DNA of 64,000 nucleotides from Flavobacterium psychrolimnae. GTDB taxonomy: Bacteria; Bacteroidota; Bacteroidia; Flavobacteriales; Flavobacteriaceae. The number at the start of each line of letters is the position of its first letter. The first letter of the stretch is position 1. The position numbers and the translations under genes are program-made. Shown here in pieces: positions 44,970 through 52,341 of this stretch. The stretch lies in contig NZ_QNUX01000005.1 of NCBI RefSeq assembly GCF_003312425.1, positions 1-64,000 of the forward strand, in the 5' to 3' direction. The notes below the pieces were generated by a model that saw only the letters and a list, made by a program, of their open reading frames with translations, ran no database searches and was not told the DNA's origin.

Positions 44970-45461
44970 ATGGAAATGAAACACACAACAGAAGAGCATT
45001 CAAAAGAATTAAGTTTGACTATGTACAAGAAATTAGCGATTATGATAGTGTTATCATTTATAGCGATGTACATACTAATGTATTCAATGGTAGATGTTTT
45101 TGCCAATGTAATACCCAATATAAACCAATTTTACATGGCTGGACTGATGACCATGCCGATGCTCATAATTGAACTTCTAGTGATGGGTAGCATGTATGGA
45201 AATAAGAAATTAAATATTTCACTGCTTGTCACTGGTTTTATTGCTTTGATTCTATTTTTTGCAGGTATTAGGCAACAGACGGCAGTTGGGGATAAAGAAT
45301 TTTTAAAATCAATGATACCACACCATGCCGCAGCAATATTAATGGGAAAAGAGTCATCGGTTACCGACCCTGAAATAAAGGAATTAATTAAAAATATTAT
45401 TACCAGCCAACAGGCAGAAATTGAACAAATGAAAGCAAAGCTTAAAGAATTAGATAAATAA
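44970..45461 (+). CDS. DUF305 membrane protein
   Basis: The protein has 163 residues with three N-terminal membrane helices (about 20-40, 50-70, 76-94). A C-terminal DUF305 helix pair follows, with FLKSMIPHHAAAILMGKESS (about 111-130) and IKNIITSQQAEIEQMKAKL. DUF305 has a ferritin-like look and is often next to copper-resistance genes; its His-His and nearby Met/Glu residues probably bind copper. The upstream helices are Met-rich (MYILMYSMVD, MAGLMTMPMLIIELLVMGSM). It precedes the multicopper oxidase gene by 39 nt. Confidence 0.9.
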   Translation: MEMKHTTEEHSKELSLTMYKKLAIMIVLSFIAMYILMYSMVDVFANVIPNINQFYMAGLMTMPMLIIELLVMGSMYGNKKLNISLLVTGFIALILFFAGIRQQTAVGDKEFLKSMIPHHAAAILMGKESSVTDPEIKELIKNIITSQQAEIEQMKAKLKELDK

Positions 45462-45500
45462 CTCCAAAATAATTTGTAAATCAATTTTAAACTTAAAAAA

Positions 45501-48092
45501 ATGAAAAAAATTATAGTATTAATATTCATCATGTCTATTTATTCCTTTGCCCATGCACAGGATATGAAAGGTATGGATATGTCAAAAAAGGAAAAGGCGC
45601 AAAAGGTGCAGCCCACAACGTATACCTGCTCAATGCACCCCGAAATTCACGCTGACAAACCGGGAAAATGTCCTAAATGCGGAATGACGTTGATAAAGGA
45701 GAAAGCTAAAACGGGTAAAAAAACGGTGGTGAAGAAGCATGATGAAATGCAAATTCCCATGAAAAAGACTTCTGAAAAGAAGGGTAGCATGGACAATATG
45801 AAAACGGATGCTAATGCTTCACATCAAAATCATAATATGAGCATTATGGATATGACAAAAGCAACTCTAGAAACCGTAACTAAAATTGAAAACAACACAC
45901 CACCAAGAACAGTGCGTTACGATTTATATGTGCGAGACACCATCGTAAATTTTACAGGTAAACCTAAAAGAGCCATTGCTGTAAACGGACAAATACCGAT
46001 GCCTACACTTACATTTACCGAAGGCGATACCGCTGAAATTTATGTACATAATGAACTGGATGAAGAAACATCGTTGCATTGGCACGGTTTGTTTTTACCT
46101 AACAAAGAAGATGGTGTGCCAAACTTAACACAAATGCCAATAAAGCCCAACACGACACACAAATATACATTTCCGATTATCCAACAAGGAACACATTGGT
46201 ACCACAGCCATTCAGGATTGCAAGAACAAATCGGAATGTATGGTTCATTTATTATGAATAAAAAAACGGATGATCTAACTTTTAGAAAGGGTATTGATGA
46301 TTTGCCAACCGTTCCTATAGTATTGAGCGAATGGACAGATCTAAATCCAAAAAATGTACATAGAATGTTGCACAACGCAAACGATTATCCAGCAATCAAA
46401 AAAGGAACAACCCAAAGTTATACAGAAGCCATAAAGCAAGGTTATTTAGGTGTTAAATTAAAAAATGAATGGAAAAGGATGAATGCAATGGATGTAAGCG
46501 ATGTATTTTACGATAAAATCCTTATGAATGGTAAGCAAAGTACGGATGTGAAAAGTATTGATGGAAAACCTTTAAAAGCAGGTGATAAAGTACGTTTACG
46601 CGTATCTAATGGTGGGGCTTCTTCCTATTTTTGGCTTACTTATGCCGGTGGAAAAATAACGGTAGTTGCAAATGACGGTAACGATGTAGAACCTGTAGAA
46701 GTAGATCGATTAATTGTTGGTGTTTCTGAAACTTACGATGTTCTAGTTACTATTCCTGCCGATAAAACTGCTTTTGAATTTTTAGCCACCACCGAAGATA
46801 GATTGTATTCAGCTTCTTATTTTATTGGGGATGGTATCAAACAACTTATTACACCTCTTCCCAAGCTTAAATATTTTGAGGGAATGAAAATGATGAATGG
46901 GATGATGAAAATGAACGGCGATTTAGACGATATGGGAATGAATATGTCCTACAATCAAATGGATATGAATGTAGTAATGTACCCAGAAATTACCGGAGAA
47001 CAAAAAAAGAAAAGCGATAAAAAAATGAAGGATATGAAAATGACCGAAGCCGATTATAATAGTAATGCGCTTTCGGATATTACTACCTTAAATTATGCAA
47101 TGTTAAAATCGCCAACTAAAACGATACTTCCTAAAGATGCACCAGTAAGAGAATTAAAATTTGAATTGACAGGAAATATGAACCGTTATGTTTGGAGTTT
47201 AGACAACAAAGTGGTTTCCGAAGCGGATAAAATATTAATTAAAAAAGGCGAAAATGTTCGCATCACAATTCACAACAATTCTATGATGCGACACCCAATG
47301 CACTTGCACGGTCACGATTTTAGACTATTAAATGGTCAAGAGGATTATGCTCCTCTAAAAAACGTTGTGGATATAATGCCAATGGAAACCGATGTATTCG
47401 AATTTAATGCCAATGTAGAAGGCGATTGGTTTTTCCATTGTCATATTTTGTATCACATGATGAGCGGAATGGGCAGGGTTTTTAGTTATGAAAACCAAGC
47501 ACCAAATCCCGAAATACCAGATCCTAAATTAGCACGACGAAAATTGTTTGCTGACGATAGAGCTTTTCACTTTATGGCAGAAAATGATTTTGCAACAAAC
47601 GGAAACGATGGAGAAGCTATGTATCAAAGTACACGTTGGAGTATTGGAACAGAATGGAGATTAGGATACAATGATATGCACGGTTACGAAACCGAAACCC
47701 ACATAGGTCGATATATTGGTAAAATGCAATGGCTAATGCCTTTCATTGGTTTTGATTGGAGATACAGAAAAATGGGAATAGACAATCAAGAAAGAAATCT
47801 TTTTGGGCAAACCAATACCAAAGACAACAGAGCTGTTTTTAGTGCAGGGGTTAATTACACATTACCAATGCTTATAGTCGCTCAAGCCGAAGTTTTTACC
47901 GACGGAAATGTACGTTTACAGTTTGAACGAAAAGACATTCCAGTTTCAAAAAGACTACGAATGAGTTTAATGTGGAATACCGACAAAGAATATATGGCAG
48001 GTTTAAAATACATTGTCAAAAGAAACTTTGGATTTACAACCCACTATGATAGTGATATGGGAATTGGTTTTGGCGCTACTTTGAATTATTAA
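45501..48092 (+). CDS. copA: Multicopper oxidase (CopA/PcoA-like) with HMBD and C-terminal CopB-like barrel
   Basis: The protein has 863 residues. A signal peptide (..SFAHAQ) is followed by an HMBD domain (YTCSMHPEIHADKPGKCPKC, then GM, about 35-57) and Met/His-rich linkers. A laccase-like oxidase follows with all four copper motifs: HWHG (about 193), HWYHSHSG (about 231), HPMHLHG (about 598) and HCHILYHMMSGM (about 646). A Met-rich insert (MKMMNGMMKMNGDLDD.., about 455-480) resembles CueO/CopA Met segments. The last 170 residues (from about 690, STRWSIGTEWRLGYNDMHG, ending GIGFGATLNY) resemble the CopB/PcoB outer membrane barrel. It would oxidise Cu(I) and might sit at the outer membrane. 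Confidence 0.93.
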   Translation: MKKIIVLIFIMSIYSFAHAQDMKGMDMSKKEKAQKVQPTTYTCSMHPEIHADKPGKCPKCGMTLIKEKAKTGKKTVVKKHDEMQIPMKKTSEKKGSMDNMKTDANASHQNHNMSIMDMTKATLETVTKIENNTPPRTVRYDLYVRDTIVNFTGKPKRAIAVNGQIPMPTLTFTEGDTAEIYVHNELDEETSLHWHGLFLPNKEDGVPNLTQMPIKPNTTHKYTFPIIQQGTHWYHSHSGLQEQIGMYGSFIMNKKTDDLTFRKGIDDLPTVPIVLSEWTDLNPKNVHRMLHNANDYPAIKKGTTQSYTEAIKQGYLGVKLKNEWKRMNAMDVSDVFYDKILMNGKQSTDVKSIDGKPLKAGDKVRLRVSNGGASSYFWLTYAGGKITVVANDGNDVEPVEVDRLIVGVSETYDVLVTIPADKTAFEFLATTEDRLYSASYFIGDGIKQLITPLPKLKYFEGMKMMNGMMKMNGDLDDMGMNMSYNQMDMNVVMYPEITGEQKKKSDKKMKDMKMTEADYNSNALSDITTLNYAMLKSPTKTILPKDAPVRELKFELTGNMNRYVWSLDNKVVSEADKILIKKGENVRITIHNNSMMRHPMHLHGHDFRLLNGQEDYAPLKNVVDIMPMETDVFEFNANVEGDWFFHCHILYHMMSGMGRVFSYENQAPNPEIPDPKLARRKLFADDRAFHFMAENDFATNGNDGEAMYQSTRWSIGTEWRLGYNDMHGYETETHIGRYIGKMQWLMPFIGFDWRYRKMGIDNQERNLFGQTNTKDNRAVFSAGVNYTLPMLIVAQAEVFTDGNVRLQFERKDIPVSKRLRMSLMWNTDKEYMAGLKYIVKRNFGFTTHYDSDMGIGFGATLNY

Positions 48093-48117
48093 AAAACTCA
48101 AATTTTAAATTTATATA

Positions 48118-48155
48118 AAGGATACTTGTTCTAAAAGACAAGTGTCCTTTTTTTG
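48118..48155 (+). terminator. Intrinsic terminator after the multicopper oxidase
   Basis: AAGGATACTTGT (48118-48129) pairs with ACAAGTGTCCTT (48138-48149) with one G-U, followed by a run of T. It begins 26 nt after the stop codon. Confidence 0.9.
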
Positions 48156-48260
48156 CAATTACAATTTTCAAAAAAACAAATCTATACGCATGACAATGTG
48201 TTAATTATATGATTTTTATTAGAATTTCACAATACTTTTTCAAGTTAAAAAGCTACCTTT

Positions 48261-48286
48261 AAACTGCGAAAATTAATTCGCAATTT
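48261..48286. promoter_or_regulatory. Inverted repeat upstream of the copper-store gene (possible operator)
   Basis: AAACTGCGAA (48261-48270) and TTCGCAATTT (48277-48286) match in 9 of 10 positions around AATTAA. It overlaps a -7-like TACCTTTA and lies 14 nt before the ATG at 48300, so it could be an operator or a leader hairpin. Confidence 0.4.
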
Positions 48287-48299
48287 AAATTTAAAAAAG

Positions 48300-48635
48300 A
48301 TGAGTCATCAAAAATTTAAAGATTGTATCGATGCATGTTCAGAATGTGCAGTAGAATGTTCGCATTGCGAAAGTGAATGCTTGAATGAGTAAGACGTAAA
48401 AATGTTAGCGCGTTGCATAAAACTAGATCATGATTGTGCAGCTATTTGTTTATTTGCAATACAGTCTATGGCAAGCGGAAGTGAGTTTGCTGAAAAAATC
48501 TGCAAACTATGCGCCGAAATTTGTACAGCTTGCGCCGAAGAATGTGAAAAACATGCACACATGGAGCATTGCAAAAATTGTGCGGAAGCCTGTCGCAAAT
48601 GTGCTGTTGAGTGCAGTAATATGAGTAAAATGTGA
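48300..48635 (+). pseudogene. Csp-like four-helix copper storage protein interrupted by one stop codon
   Basis: From the ATG at 48300 one frame encodes MSHQKFKDCIDACSECAVEC and SHCESECLNE, then TAA at 48390-48392. The same frame goes on with DVKMLARCIKLDHDCAAICL, KLCAEICTACAEECEKHAH and CKNCAEACRKCAVEC. Together (111 residues) this is the Cys-lined four-helix bundle of cytosolic or exported copper storage proteins, with CxxxC repeats in each helix. One nonsense codon removes helix 1 from the rest. No frameshift is needed and nothing else is damaged, so the mutation is recent or the two pieces are made separately. Confidence 0.75.
48402..48635 (+). CDS. Possible re-initiated C-terminal part of the copper storage protein
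   Basis: An ATG lies nine bases after the premature stop at 48390, in the same frame, and gives 77 residues with three of the four Cys-rich helices (about 2-20, 25-45, 50-70). Re-initiation here is physically easy and could let the two fragments assemble. Whether it is expressed is unknown. Confidence 0.55.
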   Translation: MLARCIKLDHDCAAICLFAIQSMASGSEFAEKICKLCAEICTACAEECEKHAHMEHCKNCAEACRKCAVECSNMSKM

Positions 48636-48711
48636 GTATTTAAATCTCTTAAATATAGTTTCGTTTAGAGGAATTATTTAAGAGATTTTAAAACAATAAA
48701 AATTATAAACT

Positions 48712-49134
48712 ATGAAAACAGTACAAAAAATCACATTAATTATTGTATCGATTGGTTTGTTTACATCGTGTCAATCCAAAACTGATGTAAACCAAATTCT
48801 TTCAAATTCAGATACAAAAAAGGCAATTATGGATACTATTGCAAACAATAGCGATATGTCTAAAGATATGATGCAAGCAATGATGAACAGTAGTAAAGGA
48901 AAAATGATGATGACAAATCACGAAAATATGATGAAAATGATGAAGGATAATCCAGATATGATGAAAGGAATGATGACTGAAATGATGGAAGCATCTAAAA
49001 CAGATACTACGATGATGTCTGAAATGTGTAAATCGATGATGGATAATCCTAAAATGATGGATATGATGAAAGATAAAAAAATGCAATCACACAAAATGAC
49101 TGGAATGGATAAAAATATGGATATGTCCAAATAA
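48712..49134 (+). CDS. Met-rich lipoprotein, probable Cu(I)/Ag(I) binder
   Basis: The protein has 140 residues. A lipoprotein signal ends IGLFTSC-QSKTD. The remainder is dominated by Met: SKDMMQAMMNSSKGKMMMTN, ENMMKMMKDNPDMMKGMMTE, MMSEMCKSMMDNPKMMDMMK, and MDKNMDMSK at the end, with few hydrophobics of other kinds and one Cys. Met repeats of this kind bind Cu(I) and Ag(I) in CusF/CopC-like and SilE-like proteins. It follows the Csp-like gene and precedes a mini-HMBD gene by 32 nt. Low complexity makes homology assignment unsafe, but the product is clearly a real secreted protein. Confidence 0.85.
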   Translation: MKTVQKITLIIVSIGLFTSCQSKTDVNQILSNSDTKKAIMDTIANNSDMSKDMMQAMMNSSKGKMMMTNHENMMKMMKDNPDMMKGMMTEMMEASKTDTTMMSEMCKSMMDNPKMMDMMKDKKMQSHKMTGMDKNMDMSK

Positions 49135-49166
49135 TACAAATACAAACAACATTAAAATATAAAAAA

Positions 49167-49274
49167 ATGGAAACTCAAAAAACGTACACCTGCCCAATGC
49201 ACCCAGAAGTTACTTCGGATAAACCCGGAAAATGTCCCAAATGTGGAATGAATTTAGTGGAGAAAAAAGAATGA
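49167..49274 (+). CDS. 35-residue free-standing HMBD mini-protein
   Basis: The protein is METQKTYTCPMHPEVTSDKP followed by GKCPKCGMNLVEKKE, that is, one HMBD domain and nothing else. There is no signal peptide, so it is cytoplasmic. It is complete: start, both metal-ligand halves (CPMHP and CPKCGM), stop. Its stop overlaps the start of the universal stress protein by 4 nt (ATGA). It may act as a cytosolic metal shuttle for the Cu-ATPase, which has the same domain at its N-terminus. Confidence 0.8.
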   Translation: METQKTYTCPMHPEVTSDKPGKCPKCGMNLVEKKE

Positions 49275-49714
49275 AAATTCTACTAGCAACCGATGGTTCA
49301 AGTTATAGTAAAGCAGCTGTAGACGAAGTTGCAAACAGACTATTTCCAGTAAACACTAAAGTATGTATTGTTTCTGTTTATGAAAGAATGTCGCTAATAA
49401 ATACTCTTGAACCAATGGGAGTTTCACATGAGTATTATGCTGAAGTTGACCAAAACGCCTTTAAATCTGCAAAGAAAATTACTGAAAATGCAGCGAAAAT
49501 TTTGCGTGATAAAAATCCGGCTTTAATTGTAACTACAGTGGTTATTGAAGGTTCTCCAAAAAGTGCAATACTCAAAGAAGCTGAAACATTTGGTGCTGAT
49601 TTGATTATCGTTGGTTCTCATGGTCATGGGGTTATAGAAGGCTTTCTGCTTGGCTCGGTTTCGCAAGCGGTGGCATTACATGCAAAATGTTCTGTGGAGA
49701 TTGTACGTAAATAA
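49271..49714 (+). CDS. Universal stress protein (UspA family)
   Basis: The start is the ATG at 49271 (MKILLATDGSSYSKAAVDEV), giving 147 residues; the longer frame from 49232 reads through the preceding mini-gene. It has the Usp fold with ATP-binding-type motif GSHGHGVIEGFLLGSVSQAV (about 115-134) and the final VEIVRK strand. It is coupled to the HMBD mini-protein by a 4-nt overlap. Usp proteins often accompany metal-efflux genes; the role is probably stress adaptation. The 247 nt after it (49715-49961) show no gene that I can support. Confidence 0.93.
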   Translation: MKILLATDGSSYSKAAVDEVANRLFPVNTKVCIVSVYERMSLINTLEPMGVSHEYYAEVDQNAFKSAKKITENAAKILRDKNPALIVTTVVIEGSPKSAILKEAETFGADLIIVGSHGHGVIEGFLLGSVSQAVALHAKCSVEIVRK

Positions 49715-49961
49715 AAAACTTAACAATACTTCCGTTCCTTGTTTGGTATCTTTGTTGACTCTTAGCTGAAAAGCTCCATAGTAATAATGCCATAGTGTAT
49801 ATCCATACTGTTTTAAGAATTTTTACCATTGCTTTATACATAATGACGATATAAATATATGTTTGCAATTACTTTTCTGAATTTGAAATATTCTCCATTT
49901 CTTTTAAAAGTACTTCGGTTATTATCATTTGAATTATTTATGTTTTTTTTCATTCATTTTC

Positions 49962-50570
49962 CTAATAATTTTGCCCCTGGTGTTCCATCATTTCGCCTGA
50001 ATTTTTCAGAGAATTTACATATGCATAGACCGAAAGGATTTCTTCTTCGCTCAAAACGTTTTCCCATGCTGCCATTGCAGTTCCCTTCATTCCTTTTTTT
50101 ATGAGGTATATTCGTCCTTGATTTGAATAAAATGACGAATGTTCAGGATCAGTAAAATCGGCTGGTTTTGGTTGTAATGTCGTTGCTCCTGGACCATCGC
50201 CTTTACCGCTAATACCGTGACAAGTAGCACAATATTTTGTGAATATATCTTTGCCTTGTGCAAGTTGTTCCTCTGTACCGAGAGATACGGGCTGATTATA
50301 TTTTTCGCCCAATTCCTGTTTTAACCATTCGCGAGTTTCATTCATTAATTGTGAATGTTCGCTATGTTCATGGTTGTGATTTTCTTCTTCTTTTTGTTGA
50401 GGGTGGTTCTGTTTAACTTGTTTCTGTTTTTTTTCAGAATTCCTGCAAGAAGTAAGTATCAACTGTGTATACATTAATGCGGTAATGATTACTAATTCGA
50501 TTTTGATAGTTCGGAAGAGTTTACGCAGAGTTTGACTGAAAAACACACCATATTGTTTTGGTTTTTTCAT
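49962..50570 (-). CDS. Cytochrome c lipoprotein
   Basis: I chose the ATG at 50570 (MKKPKQYG), giving 202 residues. A hydrophobic segment ends LILTSC-RNSE (lipobox). It has a His/Glu/Gln-rich linker (NHNHEHSEHSQ, about 60-75), then a mono-haem cytochrome c domain with CATCH in YCATCHGISGKGDGPGA and the Met-side motif GMKGTAMAAWENVLSEEEI. This is the low-potential cytochrome c family commonly found in cytochrome cbb3 and copper systems. It points away from the third RND operon and shares with it the 368-bp intergenic region. It may pass electrons in the periplasm or from the multicopper oxidase. Confidence 0.9.
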   Translation of the reverse strand: MKKPKQYGVFFSQTLRKLFRTIKIELVIITALMYTQLILTSCRNSEKKQKQVKQNHPQQKEEENHNHEHSEHSQLMNETREWLKQELGEKYNQPVSLGTEEQLAQGKDIFTKYCATCHGISGKGDGPGATTLQPKPADFTDPEHSSFYSNQGRIYLIKKGMKGTAMAAWENVLSEEEILSVYAYVNSLKNSGEMMEHQGQNY

Positions 50571-50760
50571 AGTTGTTGTTTTAGTTTTTAAGTTAAACCA
50601 AATACAAATACTCAATAATTTCGATCACTAAAAAATGTTTAATTGATTATAAATCACTATTATTCAGTAATTTAATATAAATTTACGGTTTATTTAAGCA
50701 TGTAACTTGGAATTTTTTAAATTTTTATTTCCACAAATAAATAATATATATCATGCCGAA

Positions 50761-50811
50761 GGAATGATTCATTTCATAAAACCATTACGAGTTTTATCAT
50801 CTTTTCATTCC
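50761..50811. other. Nested inverted repeats in the divergent spacer
   Basis: GGAATGA (50761-50767) pairs with TCATTCC (50805-50811), and inside it ATAAAAC (50776-50782) pairs perfectly with GTTTTAT (50791-50797). It lies between the divergent cytochrome and third RND operon and could be an operator or leader structure. I see no gene in the rest of 50571-50925. Confidence 0.4.
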
Positions 50812-50925
50812 GTGCATATCGTCTTGCTTACCTAATATTTTATCTATGTTTATAAAAGTAAAAAGACATTACAGAAAATAGTATGTGAATAAAACCACAT
50901 ACTAATTTTTATTAAATAAATACCG

Positions 50926-50933
50926 TACTTTTA
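50926..50933 (+). promoter_or_regulatory. Probable -7 element directly before a TTG start
   Basis: TACTTTTA matches TAnnTTTG in all but the last base and ends 5 nt before the TTG at 50939, the same spacing as at 9840-9847. Confidence 0.5.
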
Positions 50934-50938
50934 CAATC

Positions 50939-51331
50939 TTGAAAAAAACAATTGCCATATTATTCCTTTTCATCTTTTTGTGTGCCAACACAGAAATAGG
51001 GCAATTATTGAAACTACCCAACTTAGTAGAGCACTTTACAGAACATCACGATCAAGATGAGGATAAGCACGGGATTTCTTTTTTAGATTTTATAGCGATT
51101 CATTACAATGATAGTCAACATCATTCTAATCAAGAAAAAGACAATCATCAAAGTTTACCTTTTAAAACTATTAACCAATCTGTTAATACTGTACTTGCTT
51201 TTGAAAACATAACCGAGTTTTCATTTCGCAAACCAAATACTATTTCCGTAAATAGTAATGTTCCGTTTTCTCCAGAATTTTACACTTCCGATGTTTTTGC
51301 ATGCATCTGGCTTCCACCCAAATTGAGTTAA
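50939..51331 (+). CDS. Small secreted His/Asp-rich protein with C-terminal IWLPPKLS tail
   Basis: The protein has 130 residues from a TTG start; no ATG offers a better choice. The N-terminus (KKTIAILFLFIFLCANTEIG) is a signal peptide or anchor, followed by QLLKLPNLVEHFTEHHDQDE and IHYNDSQHHSNQEKDNHQ, so His replaces most of the cysteines seen in its relatives. It ends FACIWLPPKLS. A -7-like element ends 5 nt before the start, suggesting a leaderless mRNA. It heads the third RND operon. The His-rich middle fits Zn/Ni/Co more than Cu. Confidence 0.8.
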   Translation: MKKTIAILFLFIFLCANTEIGQLLKLPNLVEHFTEHHDQDEDKHGISFLDFIAIHYNDSQHHSNQEKDNHQSLPFKTINQSVNTVLAFENITEFSFRKPNTISVNSNVPFSPEFYTSDVFACIWLPPKLS

Positions 51332-51583
51332 ATTAATTTTTCAATGCTTAATTAATGATATTCTGAATATTTCTAATTAAGTATTAAAAAGTACTTTGCT
51401 ATATACTTATAGCGAATGTTTCTTTGCATCAATTTCACTAATATTCAGTATTAAAAAACAAGTTTTTTAGTGAGTTAATGTAGCTAAATAACTAGAATCA
51501 TTTTTTAGCCGCATACGCTATAAATTGACTTTTTAGTAATGTCGAAGACATACTCAATTACTTTTAACACTACAACATCAAAA

Positions 51584-52012
51584 ATGAAAACAATTAAATC
51601 CATTGCAGTTGCGATACTGCTAACCATTGCAGGCACAACAATTTCAAATGCACAAGTAAGTACTAATACTGGCAAAACACCACACGGTGGAATAATACAA
51701 AATTCAGGTGATTACAAAATAGAAATGGTCGAAAGAGAAAACAATATTAGTTTTTACGTGCTGGATGCAAAAGGAAAAACGGTTTCAAATAAAAAAATTA
51801 CTGGATCGGCTGTTTTTGAATTTTTCAATAAAACAAAAGCAACGAATCCAGTTTCTTTGGATACCAACAATTCTTTATTAGTACAAGTTCCTAAAGCAAG
51901 CATATATGCTTATTGTACCATCACATTACTTGTCAATGGAAAAACAATCTCTTCTAAATTTAGAAATAGCCAAGTTTCTGAACAAGATATTAATCATGGA
52001 CACCAACATTAA
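51584..52012 (+). CDS. Secreted small protein with C-terminal His tail, function unknown
   Basis: The start is the ATG at 51584 (MKTIKSIAVAILLTIAGTTI..NAQ signal), giving 142 residues; the longer frame from 51539 lacks a sensible leader. The mature part is mostly beta, with TPHGGIIQNSGDYKIEMVER near the start and a predicted Ig-like or cupredoxin-like sandwich. It ends DINHGHQH. The HGG motif and His tail suggest metal binding. Similar small proteins recur beside flavobacterial RND pumps. It belongs to the third RND operon. Confidence 0.8.
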   Translation: MKTIKSIAVAILLTIAGTTISNAQVSTNTGKTPHGGIIQNSGDYKIEMVERENNISFYVLDAKGKTVSNKKITGSAVFEFFNKTKATNPVSLDTNNSLLVQVPKASIYAYCTITLLVNGKTISSKFRNSQVSEQDINHGHQH

Positions 52013-52055
52013 TTCAATTTTATTATTCTTTATAAACCCAATTTAAATTACAATT

Positions 52056-52271
52056 ATGAAAAAAATTTTAATCGTAGCTACTATCGCAATCGGAATGTTA
52101 GTTTCTTGTAACAAAAAAGCAAACAACGAAACTGAAAACACTGAAGTTCAAACTATTGAAACAACAGAGCAAGTTCAAGTGATCACAGATACTACTGGTC
52201 AATTAAGTACGGATAGTATTAATAAAGTGGAGCAAGACAAAGTTGATACGGCTCATGGACACACGCATTAA
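52056..52271 (+). CDS. Small lipoprotein with His tail
   Basis: The protein has 71 residues: lipoprotein signal ending IGMLVSC-NKKA, a Thr/Glu-rich middle of low complexity (ETENTEVQTIETTEQVQVIT), and the tail DTAHGHTH. No domain is recognised. The terminal HxH repeats the pattern of the protein before it. It is probably an anchored low-affinity metal binder in the third RND operon. The codon use and signal make it a convincing gene despite its length. Confidence 0.75.
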   Translation: MKKILIVATIAIGMLVSCNKKANNETENTEVQTIETTEQVQVITDTTGQLSTDSINKVEQDKVDTAHGHTH

Positions 52272-52285
52272 TATAATTTAACAGG

Positions 52286-52324
52286 CTGCTTCTCTTCAAA
52301 AAATTGCAGGAGAGAAGTAGTTTT
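52286..52324 (+). terminator. Hairpin with short T-run (partial terminator)
   Basis: CTGCTTCTCT (52286-52295) pairs with AGAGAAGTAG (52311-52320) with one G-U, followed by TTTT. It lies inside an otherwise continuous operon, so it may reduce rather than stop expression of the genes after it. Confidence 0.6.
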
Positions 52325-52341
52325 AAAAGAAAAATAAAATT

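Noticed and set aside
48390..48392. Stop-codon readthrough or recoding in the Csp-like gene
   Set aside because: The codon is TAA (not TGA), no recoding structure is evident, and a simple nonsense mutation or re-initiation explains it.
49632..49868. 78-codon minus-strand frame after the Usp gene
   Set aside because: It overlaps the end of Usp on the other strand and has no recognisable feature or promoter.
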